This document shows positions 8,983-15,790 of a stretch of 32,624 nucleotides of DNA, in pieces. Each line of letters begins with the position of its first letter. Position 1 is the first letter of the stretch. A program made the translations under genes and the position numbers. This stretch comes from Cesiribacter andamanensis AMV16 (GTDB lineage Bacteria > Bacteroidota > Bacteroidia > Cytophagales > Cyclobacteriaceae), in the NCBI RefSeq assembly GCF_000348925.1, contig NZ_AODQ01000043.1, positions 1 to 32,624 on the forward strand. The letters run 5' to 3'. The notes beneath the pieces were generated by a model, which saw only the letters and a list, made by a program, of their open reading frames with translations, had not been told where the DNA came from and made no database searches.

Positions 8983-9974
8983 GCACCAAGAAGGGTGAGC
9001 TTGGCCTCTTCGTAAAGCCGGGTTTTGTCAATAGGTACTACACCCACATGCTCGCACACCAGGCCACCGCCCAGGTTGGCCAGGGCTGCCAGCGAGCGCG
9101 GGGGCAGGCCAAGGGCAAGGGCAAGGGCGGCAATGCTCACCACCGTATCGCCAGCGCCGGATACATCTGAAATGCTGCGCACATGGGCGGGCAGCAGGTA
9201 GTGCTCAGAGGGGGCATCAATGTATACCCCCCGCTCCGAAAGGGTAATGAGTGCATACTCCAGCTGCAGGCGTTGCTTAAGCTGCTGCACGGCTTCTTCC
9301 AGGGCAGGCTGATCGTCTTTTTCAAAGTCCAGCTTCAGGCCCTCGCGCAGTTCCTTCAGGTTGGGCTTAAAAAGGGTGGCCTGCTCGTAGGCAAAGAAGT
9401 TGCGCTTTTTAGGGTCTACCACGGTGGGGATGCCCAGGCTGCGCGCCAGCCGGATGCTTTCGGAGATGACTCGCGGGGTAAGGGCGCCTTTGTCATAATC
9501 CTCAAAGATCAGCACCTGACAGCGGGGCAGCAGCTGGGCAATGCGCTCCAGCAGCTGGTCTTCTTCTGCCGCCTGCAGGGGGCTGTCCTGCTCGGAATCT
9601 ACCCGCAGCATCTGCTGGGAGCCTGCCAGTACCCGTTCCTTTATGGTGGTGATGCGCTGCGGGCTGCGGACTATGCCTTCTGCAGAGATGCCTCTGTTCC
9701 GGAGCAGCTCTTCAAACAGCGTGGCGTCTGCATCATTGCCAATAACGCTGCACAGCAGGGGGGTGGCGCCCATGGCCTGCACATTCAGGGCTACATTGGC
9801 AGCTCCGCCCAGCCGCTTTTCCCGGCGGCTCACCTGCACAATGGGGACCGGCGCCTCGGGGGAGATGCGGTCCACCCTGCCCCAGATATAGGCGTCAATC
9901 ATCACATCGCCTACAATCAGGGCATTGAGCTCGTTAAAGCGGTCAAATATAGTTTCCAGTGAAAGCGCAGTCAT
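8979..9974 (-). CDS. hldA: D-glycero-beta-D-manno-heptose-7-phosphate kinase, monofunctional (PfkB family)
   Basis: The protein has 331 residues of the PfkB/ribokinase fold. N-terminal signature: VGDVMIDAYIWGRVDRISPE and EAPVPIV, then GGAANVALNVQAMGA; C-terminal anion-hole signature DVSGAGDTV with the catalytic Asp at residue 276. These are specific to the kinase domain of HldE/RfaE, which phosphorylates heptose 7-phosphate at O-1 in making ADP-heptose for LPS inner core. The protein ends after the kinase domain, so the adenylyltransferase (HldC) activity must come from a separate gene not in the window. It lies between the aminotransferase (3-bp gap) and trkH (4-bp overlap) in one operon. 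Confidence is high for kinase family, good for the heptose substrate. Confidence 0.88.
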   Translation of the reverse strand: MTALSLETIFDRFNELNALIVGDVMIDAYIWGRVDRISPEAPVPIVQVSRREKRLGGAANVALNVQAMGATPLLCSVIGNDADATLFEELLRNRGISAEGIVRSPQRITTIKERVLAGSQQMLRVDSEQDSPLQAAEEDQLLERIAQLLPRCQVLIFEDYDKGALTPRVISESIRLARSLGIPTVVDPKKRNFFAYEQATLFKPNLKELREGLKLDFEKDDQPALEEAVQQLKQRLQLEYALITLSERGVYIDAPSEHYLLPAHVRSISDVSGAGDTVVSIAALALALGLPPRSLAALANLGGGLVCEHVGVVPIDKTRLYEEAKLTLLGA

Positions 9975-9977
9975 TCC

Positions 9978-11174
9978 TTAGCTGAGCAGGGCAAGGGCTT
10001 TTTTGATGCGGGCAAGGGCTTCTACCAGATCCTCATCGGCGGCGGCATAGGAGATGCGGATGCTTTCCGGTGCGCCAAAGGCTCCGCCCGACACCAGCGA
10101 TACATGCGCATGATCGATCAGAAAGAGGGCCAGTTCATCGGCATTGCGGATGGTGCTGCCCTGGTAGCTTTTGCCAAAGTAGCTGCTTACATCGGGCATG
10201 ATGTAAAAGGCGCCATTGGGTACATAGGTCTTCAGGCCGGGAATTTCCTTTAGCCCCTCCAGCACCAGGTTGCGGCGGCGCAGGTAGGCATTGCGCATCT
10301 CATTGGCTGCCTGCAGACCGCCTTTGGTGGCAGCCAGGGCAGCCCGCTGGGCAATGCTGTTGGTGGCCGAGGTAAACTGGCCCTGCATTTTGTTGCAGGC
10401 ACTGGCCAGCCAGAGCGGGGCGCACATATAGCCTACCCGCCAGCCGGTCATGGCCGAGCCTTTGGAGAAGCCGTTAACGGTGGCTACCCGATCAGCAATC
10501 TCGGGAATGGAACCCAGGCTGATCTGCTCGCCGGTAAAGTTGATGTATTCGTAGATCTCGTCGGCAATGGCCACCACATGCGTATGGCGTTTCAATACTT
10601 CGGCCATGGCCCGGATCTCATCGGGGCTGAATACTGCGCCGGTGGGGTTGCAGGGCGAGGAGTACATGACCGCTTTGGTGCGGGGGGTAATGGCGGCTTC
10701 CAGCTGCTCGGCAGTAGCTTTATAATTATTTTCCAGCGAGCCTTTTATTTCTACCGGTATGCCACCGGCTAGCTCTACAATGGCTTTGTAGCTGACCCAG
10801 TAGGGCGAGTAGAGGATCACCTCATCGCCGGGATTTACCAGGCAGAGTACCAGGTTGGCAATGGATTGTTTGGCGCCGGTGCTTACCACAATGTTGGCGG
10901 GGGTGCAGGCAATGCCGTTTTGCTCCTGCAGCTTCTGGGCCAGGGCTTCCCGAAGGTCCAGATAGCCGGGTACAGGGGGGTAGGCAAAGTAGAGGCCGCT
11001 GTCGATGGCCTCTTTTGCGGCATCCTGTATAAACTGAGGAGTGGGAAAATCGGGCTCGCCCAGACTCAGGTTGATGATCTGGATGCCTTTTGCTTTGTAT
11101 TCCCTGGCTTTGGAGGCCATGGCAATGGTGGCCGATTCTTCCAGGTTGGCTATGCGGTCGCTCAGGAGGTTCAT
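9978..11174 (-). CDS. aspC: Class I PLP-dependent aminotransferase (aspartate aminotransferase type)
   Basis: The protein has 398 residues, the usual length for the bacterial Ib aspartate/prephenate aminotransferase group. Visible motifs: NLSLGEPDFPTP, YPPVPGYLDLREA, STGAKQSIANL (phosphate binding), SPCNPTG, ADEIYEYI, and NGFSKGSAMTGWRVGY with the PLP lysine at residue 238. It ends with the substrate-carboxylate region containing ESIRISYA. The reaction is amino-group transfer between aspartate and 2-oxoglutarate, though relatives also accept prephenate or aromatic keto acids, and sequence alone does not separate these. It is first in the operon aspC-hldA-trkH. The spacing of 3 bp to hldA is tight, although the three genes share no pathway. 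The gene symbol is by family similarity. Confidence 0.88.
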   Translation of the reverse strand: MNLLSDRIANLEESATIAMASKAREYKAKGIQIINLSLGEPDFPTPQFIQDAAKEAIDSGLYFAYPPVPGYLDLREALAQKLQEQNGIACTPANIVVSTGAKQSIANLVLCLVNPGDEVILYSPYWVSYKAIVELAGGIPVEIKGSLENNYKATAEQLEAAITPRTKAVMYSSPCNPTGAVFSPDEIRAMAEVLKRHTHVVAIADEIYEYINFTGEQISLGSIPEIADRVATVNGFSKGSAMTGWRVGYMCAPLWLASACNKMQGQFTSATNSIAQRAALAATKGGLQAANEMRNAYLRRRNLVLEGLKEIPGLKTYVPNGAFYIMPDVSSYFGKSYQGSTIRNADELALFLIDHAHVSLVSGGAFGAPESIRISYAAADEDLVEALARIKKALALLS

Positions 11175-11326
11175 ACCGGGCTAATTTTAGGGCACTAAGT
11201 TAATCATTCGCCCCAAAAGTCTAGGAATCTGGCCCAATTCATTTCGCCTTGGCCCTGCTCTAGTGTTTGGCGTACTAGCGGGGTGGGTGAACGTAGCCAT
11301 CACAAAAAAATAGGTAAGCTGCCCGA

Positions 11327-11350
11327 GTTGTTGGTGAGAACACCAACAAC
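11327..11350. repeat. Hairpin repeat copy 1 (10-bp perfect stem, AGAA loop)
   Basis: GTTGTTGGTG, loop AGAA, CACCAACAAC: a perfect 10-bp stem with a tetraloop. It is followed by TGGGAGAA, which recurs after copy 2 with one inserted A. No U-tract follows on either strand, so it is not a standard terminator. Confidence 0.85.
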
Positions 11351-11380
11351 TGGGAGAAAAGTCGTCTGGCTACAAAGGTA

Positions 11381-11398
11381 GTTGGTGAGAACATCAAC
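11381..11398. repeat. Hairpin repeat copy 2 (7-bp stem, AGAA loop)
   Basis: GTTGGTG, loop AGAA, CATCAAC: the same core as copy 1, 51 bases further on. The one changed base (C to T) still pairs as a G-T wobble, so the stem is kept. The downstream TTGGGAAGAA matches the flank of copy 1. Confidence 0.8.
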
Positions 11399-11590
11399 AA
11401 TTGGGAAGAAGGCAATATCCACATTTGGAAGAAGCTGTTGACTATAAATAAGCAAGCTAATCTTTTGTAAGTATTGAAGCCTACAAATTGTAAGCTTATA
11501 GGGTATGGGTATCAAGACTTTTTTTTAGGCTATATCTCCCTTGGTGGTTGTGTTTTTACAAATGGTAAGGGATAGTATGGGAACATAAAA

Positions 11591-11626
11591 AGAGGCGCCC
11601 AATAGGACGCCTCTCGGCCTTTTTTT
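11591..11626. terminator. Terminator-like hairpin downstream of recR
   Basis: AGAGGCG c CC, loop AATA, GG a CGCCTCT is a strong interrupted stem. On the minus strand it is followed directly by TTTTA, as in a rho-independent terminator for transcripts leaving recR. On the plus strand seven T follow after five bases. No plus-strand gene lies near it. Confidence 0.6.
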
Positions 11627-11652
11627 GGGTCGCTCGTTTGCTGCTAAGGTGC

Positions 11653-11691
11653 CCCTTCTCCTGCCCGTTAGTATAAGAGGGTACAGCTCAG
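11653..11691 (-). pseudogene. Degenerate direct repeat of the recR 3' end
   Basis: These 39 bases match 12029-12066, which encode the last residues of RecR, with four mismatches and one gap (34 of 39 columns identical); the first 17 bases are identical. The single-base gap puts it out of the recR frame and it has no counterpart of the recR stop. It ends next to hairpin copy 3. It may be a leftover att-type repeat or a duplication remnant. Confidence 0.75.
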
Positions 11692-11693
11692 AA

Positions 11694-11717
11694 GTGGTTG
11701 GTGAAAACACCAACCAC
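11694..11717. repeat. Hairpin repeat copy 3 (10-bp perfect stem, AAAA loop)
   Basis: GTGGTTGGTG, loop AAAA, CACCAACCAC. Stem positions differ from copy 1 in a paired way (outer bases changed on both arms), while the inner TTGGTG/CACCAA is kept. It directly abuts the recR-end copy. Confidence 0.85.
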
Positions 11718-11753
11718 AGGTAAGGCTGTGTTGATATTGGATGCCCTTTCGCT

Positions 11754-11814
11754 GGTTCGAGGGTGCCGCTCGGACCTCGCTATACTTGGAAGATCCGTGC
11801 CATAGGCTCGAACC
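11754..11814. repeat. 8-bp inverted repeat with tRNA T-arm-like sequence
   Basis: GGTTCGAG (11754-11761) and CTCGAACC (11807-11814) are perfect inverted copies 45 bases apart. Both read GGTTCGAG on their own strand, as in tRNA T-arms. I could not fold a complete cloverleaf on either strand, so this is recorded only as an inverted repeat, perhaps from a decayed tRNA or attachment site. Confidence 0.5.
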
Positions 11815-11886
11815 CACTATCCTTTAGTAAGATCCCTGACGTATGTGGGAGTTCGGAGAACGCCAAAATTAATGTCACAGATTCGG

Positions 11887-11914
11887 GGCGGCCCACGCAG
11901 GGCGGCCCACGCAG
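11887..11914. repeat. Perfect 14-bp tandem duplication
   Basis: GGCGGCCCACGCAG occurs twice head to tail without mismatch, followed by GG that begins a third partial unit. It lies in non-coding DNA between the recR end and hairpin copy 3 and looks like recent slippage. Confidence 0.85.
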
Positions 11915-11940
11915 GGTGTACCAAGTTGGGGCCCCCTCCC

Positions 11941-11964
11941 GTTGCTGCTGTTTTCACCAGCAAC
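11941..11964. repeat. Hairpin repeat copy 4 (inverted orientation, one mismatch)
   Basis: Read on the minus strand: GTTGCTGGTG, loop AAAA, CAGCAGCAAC, a 10-bp stem with one mismatch. It has the same architecture and loop as copy 3 but is oriented oppositely, 58 bases downstream of the recR stop. Confidence 0.75.
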
Positions 11965-12021
11965 TCGCTACAGACGCTTACGGGGATGTGCCGAGCAGAA
12001 AAACTCCGATAACAACCACCC

Positions 12022-12644
12022 CTAATTTCCCTTCTCCTGCCCGTTTGTATAGGGGGTGCGGCTCAGGATGCTGCGGCCCAGGGTGATCTCATCGGTATAC
12101 TCCAGCTCGCCCCCAACAGGCACGCCGCGGGCAATGCTGCTGGTGCGTACCCCATAAGGCTGCAGCTTGCGGGTCAGGTAAAAGGAGGTGGTGTCGCCCT
12201 CCATGGTGGGACTAATGGCCAGGATCACCTCTTTTACACCCCCTTCAGCCACCCGTTTAATAAGTGTATCGATGCGCAGGTCGGAAGGGCCAATGCCTTC
12301 GATGGGGGAGATGATACCGCCCAGCACATGGTAGAGGCCGTGGTACTGCGCCGTGTTTTCTATGGCCATCACATCCTGCGGGTTTTCCACTACGCAAATG
12401 GTAAAAGCATCCCGGCGGGGTTGGCGCAAATGGCGCAGATCTCGGTATCGGACAGGTTATGGCAGTTGCTGCAGTAGCGGGTTTTCAGGCGCAGGTCCAG
12501 CAGGGCCCCGGCCAGCGATTCGGTTTCGCTCTCTTCCCGGCGCAGCAGGTGCAGGGCCAGGCGCAGGGCTGTTTTACGGCCAATGCCAGGCAGTTTGGCA
12601 ATTTCTTCTACGGCTTTTTCTATGTATTGAGATGGGTATTGCAT
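12022..12644 (-). pseudogene. recR: Recombination mediator RecR, interrupted by a single-base frameshift
   Basis: The N-terminal part runs from the ATG at 12644 to a stop at 12390, and the rest continues in the next frame to the stop at 12022. Adding one C to the C4 run (complement of 12417-12420) joins them into a 207-residue protein, the usual RecR length. The joined protein shows the helix-hairpin-helix (LPGIGRKTALRLALHLL), the four-Cys zinc finger CSNC...CAIC, and after the shift the Toprim domain ([33 protein letters not shown]). RecR works with RecO/RecF in loading RecA at gapped DNA. A true loss is unlikely for such a conserved gene, so sequencing error is the first explanation. A partial copy of its 3' end lies at 11653-11691. 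Confidence 0.88.
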
Positions 12645-12785
12645 GGTGTGGGTTTGTGCTAGTATAGCAACATCCTTTGGGGCAAATTCATTCCGTTAAA
12701 ACCGGCTTCTGCGTGCTAAATTCCCCCTTTTATGGCCCATGCAGGGGCATTTAGAGGGGTGTGCGCCGGCGCTCTGCCAAGGTAT

Positions 12786-12810
12786 AAAAAAAGCCTGAAA
12801 GGATCAGGCC
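12786..12810 (-). terminator. Intrinsic terminator after clpS
   Basis: On the minus strand: GCCTGA, loop TCCTT, TCAGGC, then seven T. This is a textbook rho-independent terminator 25 bases beyond the clpS stop. Confidence 0.85.
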
Positions 12811-12834
12811 TGCAGTTGTGGTGGAGGGGATGTT

Positions 12835-13134
12835 CTATACAATTTTGGCATCAATGCCGGCTTCCCGAATCCCATCCCGCATGGGCTTCAGATCCTCGTA
12901 GCTACCTTTCTTCACAGAGCACTTGCCTTTGTAATGGATCAGCCAGGTACACTGCTCGGCCTGCTGTACATCGTGCTTGCACACGCGCACCAGGGTGTTG
13001 ATCACATGATCGAAGGTGTTGAAGTCGTCGTTGTACACCATCAGGTCCCGTTCGTCCACATCAACGTCCACCTCGGCTACCTGTACTTCTTCCAGTACCT
13101 CGACCTCTAGTTCATGAGCGGTTCTAAACTTCAT
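12835..13134 (-). CDS. clpS: ATP-dependent Clp protease adaptor ClpS
   Basis: The protein has 99 residues. The ClpS core is clear: RDLMVYNDDFNTFDHVINTL (the NDD-x-x-x-x-x-x-V substrate-binding region), VCKHDVQQAEQCTWLIHYKGKC, and a C-terminal GIDAKI strand. ClpS binds the N domain of ClpA/ClpC and hands N-degron substrates to the Clp protease. The N-terminal extension before the core (about 28 residues, acidic and valine-rich) is the mobile segment that enters the unfoldase pore in known ClpS proteins. It is single-gene: a promoter-like -7 box lies 41 bases upstream and a strong terminator follows. It is divergent from the symporter gene. Confidence 0.93.
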   Translation of the reverse strand: MKFRTAHELEVEVLEEVQVAEVDVDVDERDLMVYNDDFNTFDHVINTLVRVCKHDVQQAEQCTWLIHYKGKCSVKKGSYEDLKPMRDGIREAGIDAKIV

Positions 13135-13174
13135 ACTTTCAGCCTTTACGTTGGCAAAAATAAGGAATAATGTT

Positions 13175-13182
13175 CAAATTTA
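13175..13182 (-). promoter_or_regulatory. Candidate -7 element of clpS promoter
   Basis: The minus-strand reading is TAAATTTG, a full match to the Bacteroidota -7 consensus TAnnTTTG, 41 bases from the clpS ATG. I see no good TTTG at the -33 distance. Prediction only. Confidence 0.4.
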
Positions 13183-13203
13183 CCTCTTATCTCTTAGTTA
13201 CGT

Positions 13204-14675
13204 ATGAGCCCTGCTTTGGTTATTGGCATCATTGCCGCCTACTTTCTGCTGCTAATTGTTGTTTCCTGGCTTACCTCCCGCGGCCAAACCGATAATAAGA
13301 CTTTTTTTACCGCCAACCGCCAAAGCCCCTGGTACCTGGTGGCCTTTGGCATGATTGGGGCCTCGCTCAGTGGGGTTACCTTTATTTCCATTCCCGGCGA
13401 GGTGGGTGTAAGCTTTTTCAGCTACTTTCAGGTGGTGCTGGGCTACATCATTGGCTATGCCGTTATTGGCCTGGTGCTGCTGCCGCTCTACTACCGGCTT
13501 AACCTGGTAAGCATTTATGGTTACCTGGAGGAGCGCTTTGGCTTCTGGTCGTACAAGACGGGGGCCGTTTTTTTATGATCTCCCGCATCATTGGCTCCAG
13601 CTTCAGGCTCTACCTGGCGGCCAATGTGCTGCAGCTGGCCATTTTTAATGACTTGAATGTACCCTTTGCCGTAACAGTGGCCATTACCATTGGCCTGATC
13701 TGGCTCTATACCTTTAAGGGGGGTATCAAAACCATTGTATTTACCGATACGCTGCAGACGCTCTTTATGCTGCTGGCGGTGGGCATTACCATTTACCTCA
13801 TCGGGCAGGAGCTGGGCATGGGGCTGGGCGGCCTGGTAGAGGCCGTGGAAGAGAGCCGCTTTTCGCAGATCTTTTTCTTTGAGGATGTGAACAGCCCCAA
13901 CTATTTCTGGAAACAGTTTATCTCCGGCGCCTTTATTGCCATTGTGATGACGGGCCTGGACCAGGACATGATGCAGAAAAACCTGACGGTGCGTACACTG
14001 AAAGATGCGCAGAAGAACATGTTCTGGTTTACCATTGTGCTGGTGTTTGCCAACCTGGTGTTTCTGACACTGGGCGCCATGCTCTACCTCTATGTGGAGG
14101 CAAAAGGCATTGCCCTGCCCGAGCGTACCGATAGCCTGTACCCCCTGCTGGCGCTCAATTATTTTCCGGTAGTAGCGGGGGTGCTCTTTCTGCTGGGCAT
14201 TATTGCGGCGGCCTACAGCTCGGCCGATTCGGCCCTTACCGCCCTTACCACTTCCTTTTGTGTAGATATTCTCAATTTTGAGAAGCGCCCCGACGATGCC
14301 GGCAAGAAGCGCACCCGCCGACTGGTGCACATCGGCTTTTCGATAGTTACGCTGCTGGTGATTGTGCTCTTTAATGCCCTTAACGACAAAAGTGTGATCA
14401 ATGTGCTCTTTAAGGCGGCCGGCTTTACCTACGGGCCGCTGCTGGGCCTGTTTACCTTTGGCATTCTTACCAAGCGCGCCATCCGGGACAGCTGGGCGCC
14501 GCTGGTGTGTGTGGCCGCCCCCCTGCTTTCGTTTCTGATCGACTGGAACTCGGAGGCCTGGTTTGGCGGCTTTAAGTTTGGATTCTTTATTCTGCTGCTC
14601 AATGGCGCGCTGATGCTCATCGGCCTGTTCCTGATCTCCCTGGGCACCGGCAAACGAGCGCTCTCGCCCGTATAA
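13204..14675 (+). pseudogene. Sodium:solute symporter (SSS family), interrupted by a single-base frameshift
   Basis: Two adjoining frames (13204-13578 and 13575-14675) make one SSS-family transporter. Adding one T to the T7 run at 13568-13574 gives a 490-residue protein, normal for the family. Before the shift: [44 protein letters not shown] (helix 1 and the broken second helix). After it: SRIIGSSFRLYLAANVLQ, GLDQDMMQKNLTVRTLKDAQ, YSSADSALTALTTSFCVDIL (the helix with Na+-coordinating Ser/Ala in this fold). The substrate is not determinable; sugars, amino acids, sialic acid and others occur. As written, the first frame ends at TGA (13576-13578), overlapping an ATG (13575-13577). The junction also reads as a T TTT TTA heptamer, discussed in the findings. 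Confidence 0.85.
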
Positions 14676-14706
14676 CTACGTGTTACATACTTAAACCGGC
14701 CGCTCT

Positions 14707-15405
14707 ATGAAACGCTGTATGCGCTGGCTTTTTGCCCTACTGTTTACCATTGGCACGCTGCAGCCCTCCTGTGCGCAGCAGGCCGAGCCGCCCTTCTGGA
14801 GCGAGATTCAGGCCTATAAGGAGCAGGACCGGCAGCAGATGCCCCCGGCAGGCGCTACCCTTTTTGTGGGCAGCTCGTCCATACGGCTGTGGCACACGCT
14901 GGCCGAGAGCTTTCCGCAGCAGCGGGTGCTGAACCGGGGCTTTGGCGGATCAACCCTTCAAGATCTGGAGCGCTACCTGGCCGATATTGTGCTGCCGTAC
15001 AAGCCCGGGCAAATTGTGATCTACTCCGGCGAGAATGATATAGCGGCGGGAGGGGTAAGTGCGCAGGAGGTGCTGAAGCGCTTTGAGCGGGTGTTTACGG
15101 CCATTCGGCAGGAGTTGCCCCGGGTACCCATTGTGTTCATCTCGCTAAAGCCCAGCCCCAGCCGGTTGCAGTACCAGCCCCTGATGCAGGAGGCCAATGC
15201 CCTGATCCGGCAATACTTGGACGGGCAGCCGCAGGCCACTTTTGTTGATATTTACACCCCTATGCTCAATGCCGCAGGCGAGCCCCGGGCTGGCGAGCCC
15301 CGGGCAGGCGAGCCCCGGCCCGAACTTTTTGTAGAAGACCAGCTGCACATGAACGAAGAGGGCTACCGGATCTGGGCCGAGCGTATTCGGCCAGTCCTGA
15401 AGTAG
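14707..15405 (+). CDS. Secreted SGNH/GDSL-family hydrolase
   Basis: The protein has 232 residues with a signal peptide (MRWLFALLFTIGTLQPSCAQ after a short Lys/Arg start). SGNH blocks are present: block I LFVGSSSIRLW (nucleophile Ser in residues 56-58), block II NRGFGGST, block III SGENDIA (Asn) and block V VEDQLHMNEEGY (Asp and His). The fold acts on ester bonds of lipids, polysaccharide acetyl groups or similar; this subgroup is uncharacterised, so the substrate is open. Just before block V the protein contains three copies of Ala-Gly-Glu-Pro-Arg made by a 15-bp tandem repeat. It lies 32 bp after the symporter gene on the same strand and may be co-transcribed with it. Confidence 0.85.
   Translation: MKRCMRWLFALLFTIGTLQPSCAQQAEPPFWSEIQAYKEQDRQQMPPAGATLFVGSSSIRLWHTLAESFPQQRVLNRGFGGSTLQDLERYLADIVLPYKPGQIVIYSGENDIAAGGVSAQEVLKRFERVFTAIRQELPRVPIVFISLKPSPSRLQYQPLMQEANALIRQYLDGQPQATFVDIYTPMLNAAGEPRAGEPRAGEPRPELFVEDQLHMNEEGYRIWAERIRPVLK
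15274..15318 (+). repeat. Three tandem 15-bp units inside the hydrolase gene
   Basis: The unit GCAGGCGAGCCCCGG occurs three times in register (middle copy with one A-to-T change), each coding Ala-Gly-Glu-Pro-Arg. Because the unit is a multiple of three, copy changes alter length without breaking the frame. Confidence 0.92.
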
Positions 15406-15424
15406 GGAAGGGGGAATAGTCCCC

Positions 15425-15790
15425 TTATTCGGCGGAGAGTTCCTGTTCCGGGTCCCAGTGCAGGGCAGCAAAATTCACCACCTGATCGTCCTGTACCGCC
15501 ACCCCCTCGGCCTCCAGCAATTCCTGCATGCGGGTAGGGGAGCCAAAATGGATCTTGCCGGTTAGGCGGCCCTGGCGGTTCACCACCCGCTGGGCGGGCA
15601 CATCGGGCAGCTGCAGGGCGCCGTTGAGGGCCCAGCCTACCATGCGGGCGCTGCCACTGCGGCCCAGGTAACGGGCGATGGCGCCGTAGCTGCTTACCCG
15701 CCCGGGGGGGATCAGGCGCACCACAGCATACACATCCTCAAAAAAATGCTCCAGCTTAGGAGCTGAGGCTTTCTGTTCTTTTTTGCTCAT
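15425..15790 (-). CDS. Alkyltransferase-like protein (MGMT family without catalytic cysteine)
   Basis: The protein has 121 residues. It has the DNA-binding helix-turn-helix and arginine-finger region of O6-alkylguanine transferases (YAVVRLIPPGRVSSYGAIARYLG, SARMVGWALNG). At the active-site position, where the MGMT family has PCHRV, it reads VPAQRVVN, with Ala at residue 66 replacing the acceptor Cys. That places it with the ATL proteins, which bind O6-alkylguanine damage and flag it for nucleotide excision repair rather than removing the alkyl group. Its ATG lies 35 bases inside the 3' end of the upstream mscS-like gene, so the two are probably one transcript. Confidence 0.9.
   Translation of the reverse strand: MSKKEQKASAPKLEHFFEDVYAVVRLIPPGRVSSYGAIARYLGRSGSARMVGWALNGALQLPDVPAQRVVNRQGRLTGKIHFGSPTRMQELLEAEGVAVQDDQVVNFAALHWDPEQELSAE

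Larger units (their letters stand above)
11175..12021. other. Gene-free repeat-rich intergenic region
   Basis: About 850 bases between the aminotransferase start and the recR end hold no convincing gene. Short open frames exist on both strands, but they run through hairpins and repeats and have no recognisable protein features. The left 350 bases (about 11290-11640) are clearly more AT-rich than the surrounding coding DNA. Contents, listed separately: four hairpins of one family, a terminator-like hairpin, a degenerate copy of the recR 3' end, an 8-bp inverted repeat with tRNA T-arm-like sequence, and a perfect 14-bp tandem duplication. Confidence 0.8.

Noticed and set aside
11300-11713. Two small minus-strand frames (71 and 62 residues) in the 11-kb gap
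   Set aside because: They are built from the hairpins, the terminator and the recR-end copy read as codons; composition is not protein-like.
11740-11880. Possible tRNA gene suggested by GGTTCGAG motifs
   Set aside because: No acceptor stem, D-arm or anticodon arm could be paired consistently on either strand.
11763-12086. 107-residue plus-strand frame overlapping the recR end
   Set aside because: It is antisense to recR at its 3' end and its middle reads through the tandem duplication and hairpin; no recognisable domain.
13521-14330. 269-residue minus-strand frame opposite the SSS symporter
   Set aside because: Same mirror effect; no signal, domain or neighbour support.
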